From: Tyto alba
Taxonomy: Eukaryota > Chordata > Aves > Strigiformes > Tytonidae
DNA length: 64,000 bases
Assembly: GCF_018691265.1 (NCBI RefSeq)
Contig: NW_024881321.1
Coordinates: 12,837,387-12,901,386, forward strand
Reading direction: 5' to 3'
Shown here in pieces: positions 61,854 to 64,000 of the stretch; the first letter of the stretch is position 1; each line of letters opens with the position of its first letter. The position numbers were made by a program, and so were the translations under genes. The notes below the pieces were generated by a model, which saw only the letters and a list, made by a program, of their open reading frames with translations, was not told the DNA's origin and ran no database searches.

Positions 61854-63275
61854 TAGAATCATAGAATCATAGATACATAGAATGGTTTGGGATGGTAGAC
61901 ACCTTAAAGACCATCTAGTTTCAGTTCCCCTGCCATGGATAGGGACACCTTCCACTAGACCAGGTTGTTCATCCATCCAACATGGCCTTGAATGCTTCCA
62001 GGGTGGGGGCATCCACAATTTCTCTGGGAAACTTGTTCCAGCACCTCACCACCCCCACAGTAAAGAATTTCTTCCTTATGTCTAATCAGAATCTAGCCTC
62101 TTTCAGTATAAAACCGTTATCCCTTGTCCTACCAGTATACCCCACTATAAAGAGTCCCTCCCCATTTTTCCTATAGGCCCCCTTTAAGTACTAGAAGGCT
62201 GCTATGGGGTCTCCACAGAGCCTTCTCTTCCCTAGGCTGAACAACCCCAACTCTCTCAGCCTATCATCATAGGGGAGGTGCTCCAGCCCTCTGATCATCT
62301 TCATGGCCGTTCTATGGATTTGCTCAAGCAGGGCCATGTCTTTCTTATACTGGGAGCCCCAGAGCTGAACACAGTACTACAGGCAGGGTCTCACGAAAAC
62401 AGAGGAAAGGGGCAAAATCACCTCCCTCAACCTGCTAGCCACACTTCTCTTGATGCAGCCCATAATATCTGGTTGGCTTTCTGGGATGAGAGTGCACATT
62501 GCTGGCTCATAGTCAGTTTTCCATCCACCGATACTCCCAAATCCTTCTCCACAGGGTTGCTCTCTATCTACTTATCACCCAGCCTGTACTGGTGCTTTGG
62601 ATTGCCTTGACTCATGTGTAGGACCTTGCACTTGACCTTGTTGAATTTCATGAAATTTTCACGGGCCCACCTCCCAATCCTGTCAAGGTCCCTCTGGATG
62701 GCATCCCTTCCCTCCAGTGTGTTGACTGCACCACACAGCTCATTAGCAAACTTGCTGAGGGTACACTCTATTTCATTGTCCATATTGCCAACAAATATCT
62801 TAAGCAGCACTGGTCCCAGTGCCAACCCCTGAAAAGCACCACTTGTTACTGGTCTCCAGATGGGCATCAAGCTGTTGACCTCAACTCTTTGAGTGCTGCT
62901 AACCAGTTCCTTATCCACTGAGTGGACCATTCATCAAATCCATGTCTCTCCAATTTAGAGACAAGGATGTTGTGTGGGACAGTGTCAAATGCTTTGCACA
63001 AGTTAAGGAAGCTGACATCAGTTTCTCTTCCCTTATCCACCAGAGCTTTAAATCTGTCATAGTTGGCCACCAAATTTGCCCTTAGTGGAGCCATGTTGAC
63101 TGTTACTAATCACCTCTTTTTCTTCCATGTATCCTAACACATTTTCCAGGAGGAAATTCTCTGTGGTCTTATTGGGCACAGAGGTGACACTCACTGGTCT
63201 GTAGTTCTCCAGGTCCACTCTATTTCTGTTTTTAAAAATTGGGGATATGTTACCACTTTTCCAGTCAACAGGAAC
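61854..63275 (-). mobile_element. CR1 LINE, 3' 1.4 kb with reverse-transcriptase remnants
   Basis: The least diverged CR1 in the window. Its 3' end (left side) carries the 'atagaatcatagaatcatag' repeat unit typical of avian CR1. To the right come the 3' untranslated region and the C-terminal half of ORF2. Readable blocks on the minus strand are '[20 protein letters not shown]' (near 62990) and 'DAIQRDLDRIGRWARENFMK' (near 62680). The catalytic F/Y-A-D-D motif is replaced by F-A-N-E (62739-62750) and two residues after it are missing, so the copy is dead. It is 5'-truncated near 63275, as is usual for LINEs. Confidence 0.9.
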
Positions 63276-63876
63276 TTCAACAAATAGAAAAGGTCAGACA
63301 CACTAAAAATCCCCTTTTCTTTGTGTCACCTAGTCAAGTGGGAATGCTCAGTCAACATGAAGGAACCTACAATTATAAAAGAAAAAATAACTTCTTAAAT
63401 GGTGACGCCATTTATTTTATTGCAAAAAAAAAAAAAAAAATCCCATTCTAATTCTTCCATGTTAATTTATGAACATACAGCAATTTAAAAGATACTCTTT
63501 AAAAGGTTTCACTCATCTTTAGTTACAGTACCTAGTTCCTTTCTAAATGGAGGCACTTAAACCTTTGCTACTTATTTCACTAATACCAGATAAAAGATTT
63601 GCTCTTCATGTGTTTGTACAGAGCTTGTCATTTTATACTATTACATAACATGACATATTGCCTCTGTGGTACATTTTGATAATGTCAAATAAAAGTACAG
63701 AAGAGTGGAATTTGTAGTTAAAACTTTTTTTTTTTCTCTCAAATAAAGGCATGAAAACATTAAAATAAACAAATTATTTGTGAGAAAATATATTAAATAG
63801 GATTTATGTGACATCTACAAACAATAAGATAAAACTATAAAAGATACATTTCTTCAATCTGCAGCATAGGACTTAC
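63276..63876. other. Noncoding stretch between CR1 and candidate exon 1
   Basis: A+T-rich, with poly-A at 63424-63441 and poly-T near 63726-63735. Nothing else recognised. Probably the start of intron 1 if the candidate gene is real. Confidence 0.5.
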
Positions 63877-63983
63877 CTGTTGGTTACAGTATTTGCATGA
63901 TGATATTGTATTATCTTGTCATCTTGATCATCAAAAGCTAAGCTGAGCATACAAAAGAAACCAATAAGAAAAAGTAGTTTCAT
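63877..63983 (-). CDS. Candidate first coding exon with signal peptide
   Basis: On the minus strand an ATG (63983) opens 35 codons plus two bases. The exon is closed by AG|GTAAGT (63877 | 63876-63871), an exact match to the consensus donor. The first ~16 residues ('MKLLFLIGFFCMLSLA') are a classic signal peptide: one Lys, a long hydrophobic core and a small residue at the likely cleavage site. An acidic stretch follows ('FDDQDDK'). An in-frame TGA lies just upstream (about 63996-63998), so this ATG is the first possible start. The exon ends in phase 2, which suits the candidate exon at 52822-52891. The product would be secreted or a type I membrane protein. I cannot name it. The promoter and most of the 5' leader lie outside the window. 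Confidence 0.5.
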
Positions 63984-64000
63984 CAAGTTAATTATTCACT

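Overview
The window looks like a bird chromosome: A+T-rich, very gene-poor DNA seeded with CR1 LINE fragments (one young copy still carries the avian-type CR1 3' repeat of ATTCTATG-like units), ERV-L-type endogenous retroviral sequence and several solo LTRs. I see no SINEs, CRISPR arrays, rRNA, tRNA or bacterial-type operons. Most of the window is unique-looking noncoding DNA with poly(A)/poly(T) runs and short microsatellites.

Layout. 1-3.5 kb: nothing recognisable. 3.5-4.45 kb: an old CR1-like LINE (minus). 7.2-7.3 kb: an old CR1 tail. 7.56-8.40 kb: a diverged LTR (minus). 13.5 kb: an 85-bp tandem duplication. 15.5-16.25 kb: a degraded CR1 (plus). 17.23-17.72 kb: a solo LTR (plus) with a 5-bp target duplication. 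About 19.3-25.0 kb: a decayed ERV-L-like provirus on the minus strand with 5' LTR, tRNA-Lys-type primer-binding site, gag and pol (protease, reverse transcriptase, RNase H remnant, integrase), no env and no recognisable 3' LTR. 33.8-34.0 kb: a CR1 tail. 47.80-48.87 kb: a 1.07-kb solo LTR with a 5-bp target duplication. 50.22-51.42 kb: an LTR of the provirus family plus its primer-binding site, followed by an unrelated LTR in the opposite orientation. 51.85-52.07 kb: a CR1 tail. 61.40-61.85 kb: a truncated LTR (minus) abutting a 1.4-kb CR1 (minus, to 63.28 kb). 

Host genes. The best evidence for a protein-coding gene is at the right edge on the minus strand: a start codon, a strong signal peptide and a perfect AG|GTAAGT donor (63983-63877). 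A 70-nt candidate exon at 52.8 kb and a 49-nt candidate at 43.4 kb continue it in compatible phase. If real, much of the window from 64 kb down to at least 43 kb is introns of one minus-strand gene for a secreted or membrane protein that I could not name. The intervening DNA is otherwise ordinary intron or intergenic sequence.

The retroviral genes are all broken by stops, frameshifts and deletions, so no functional mobile element is present. The points most worth a second look are the minus-strand exon chain, a hydrophobic open frame between the primer-binding site and the conserved part of gag, an unusual 8-nt gap between LTR and primer-binding site, and a perfect 20-bp palindrome centred on a consensus CArG box.
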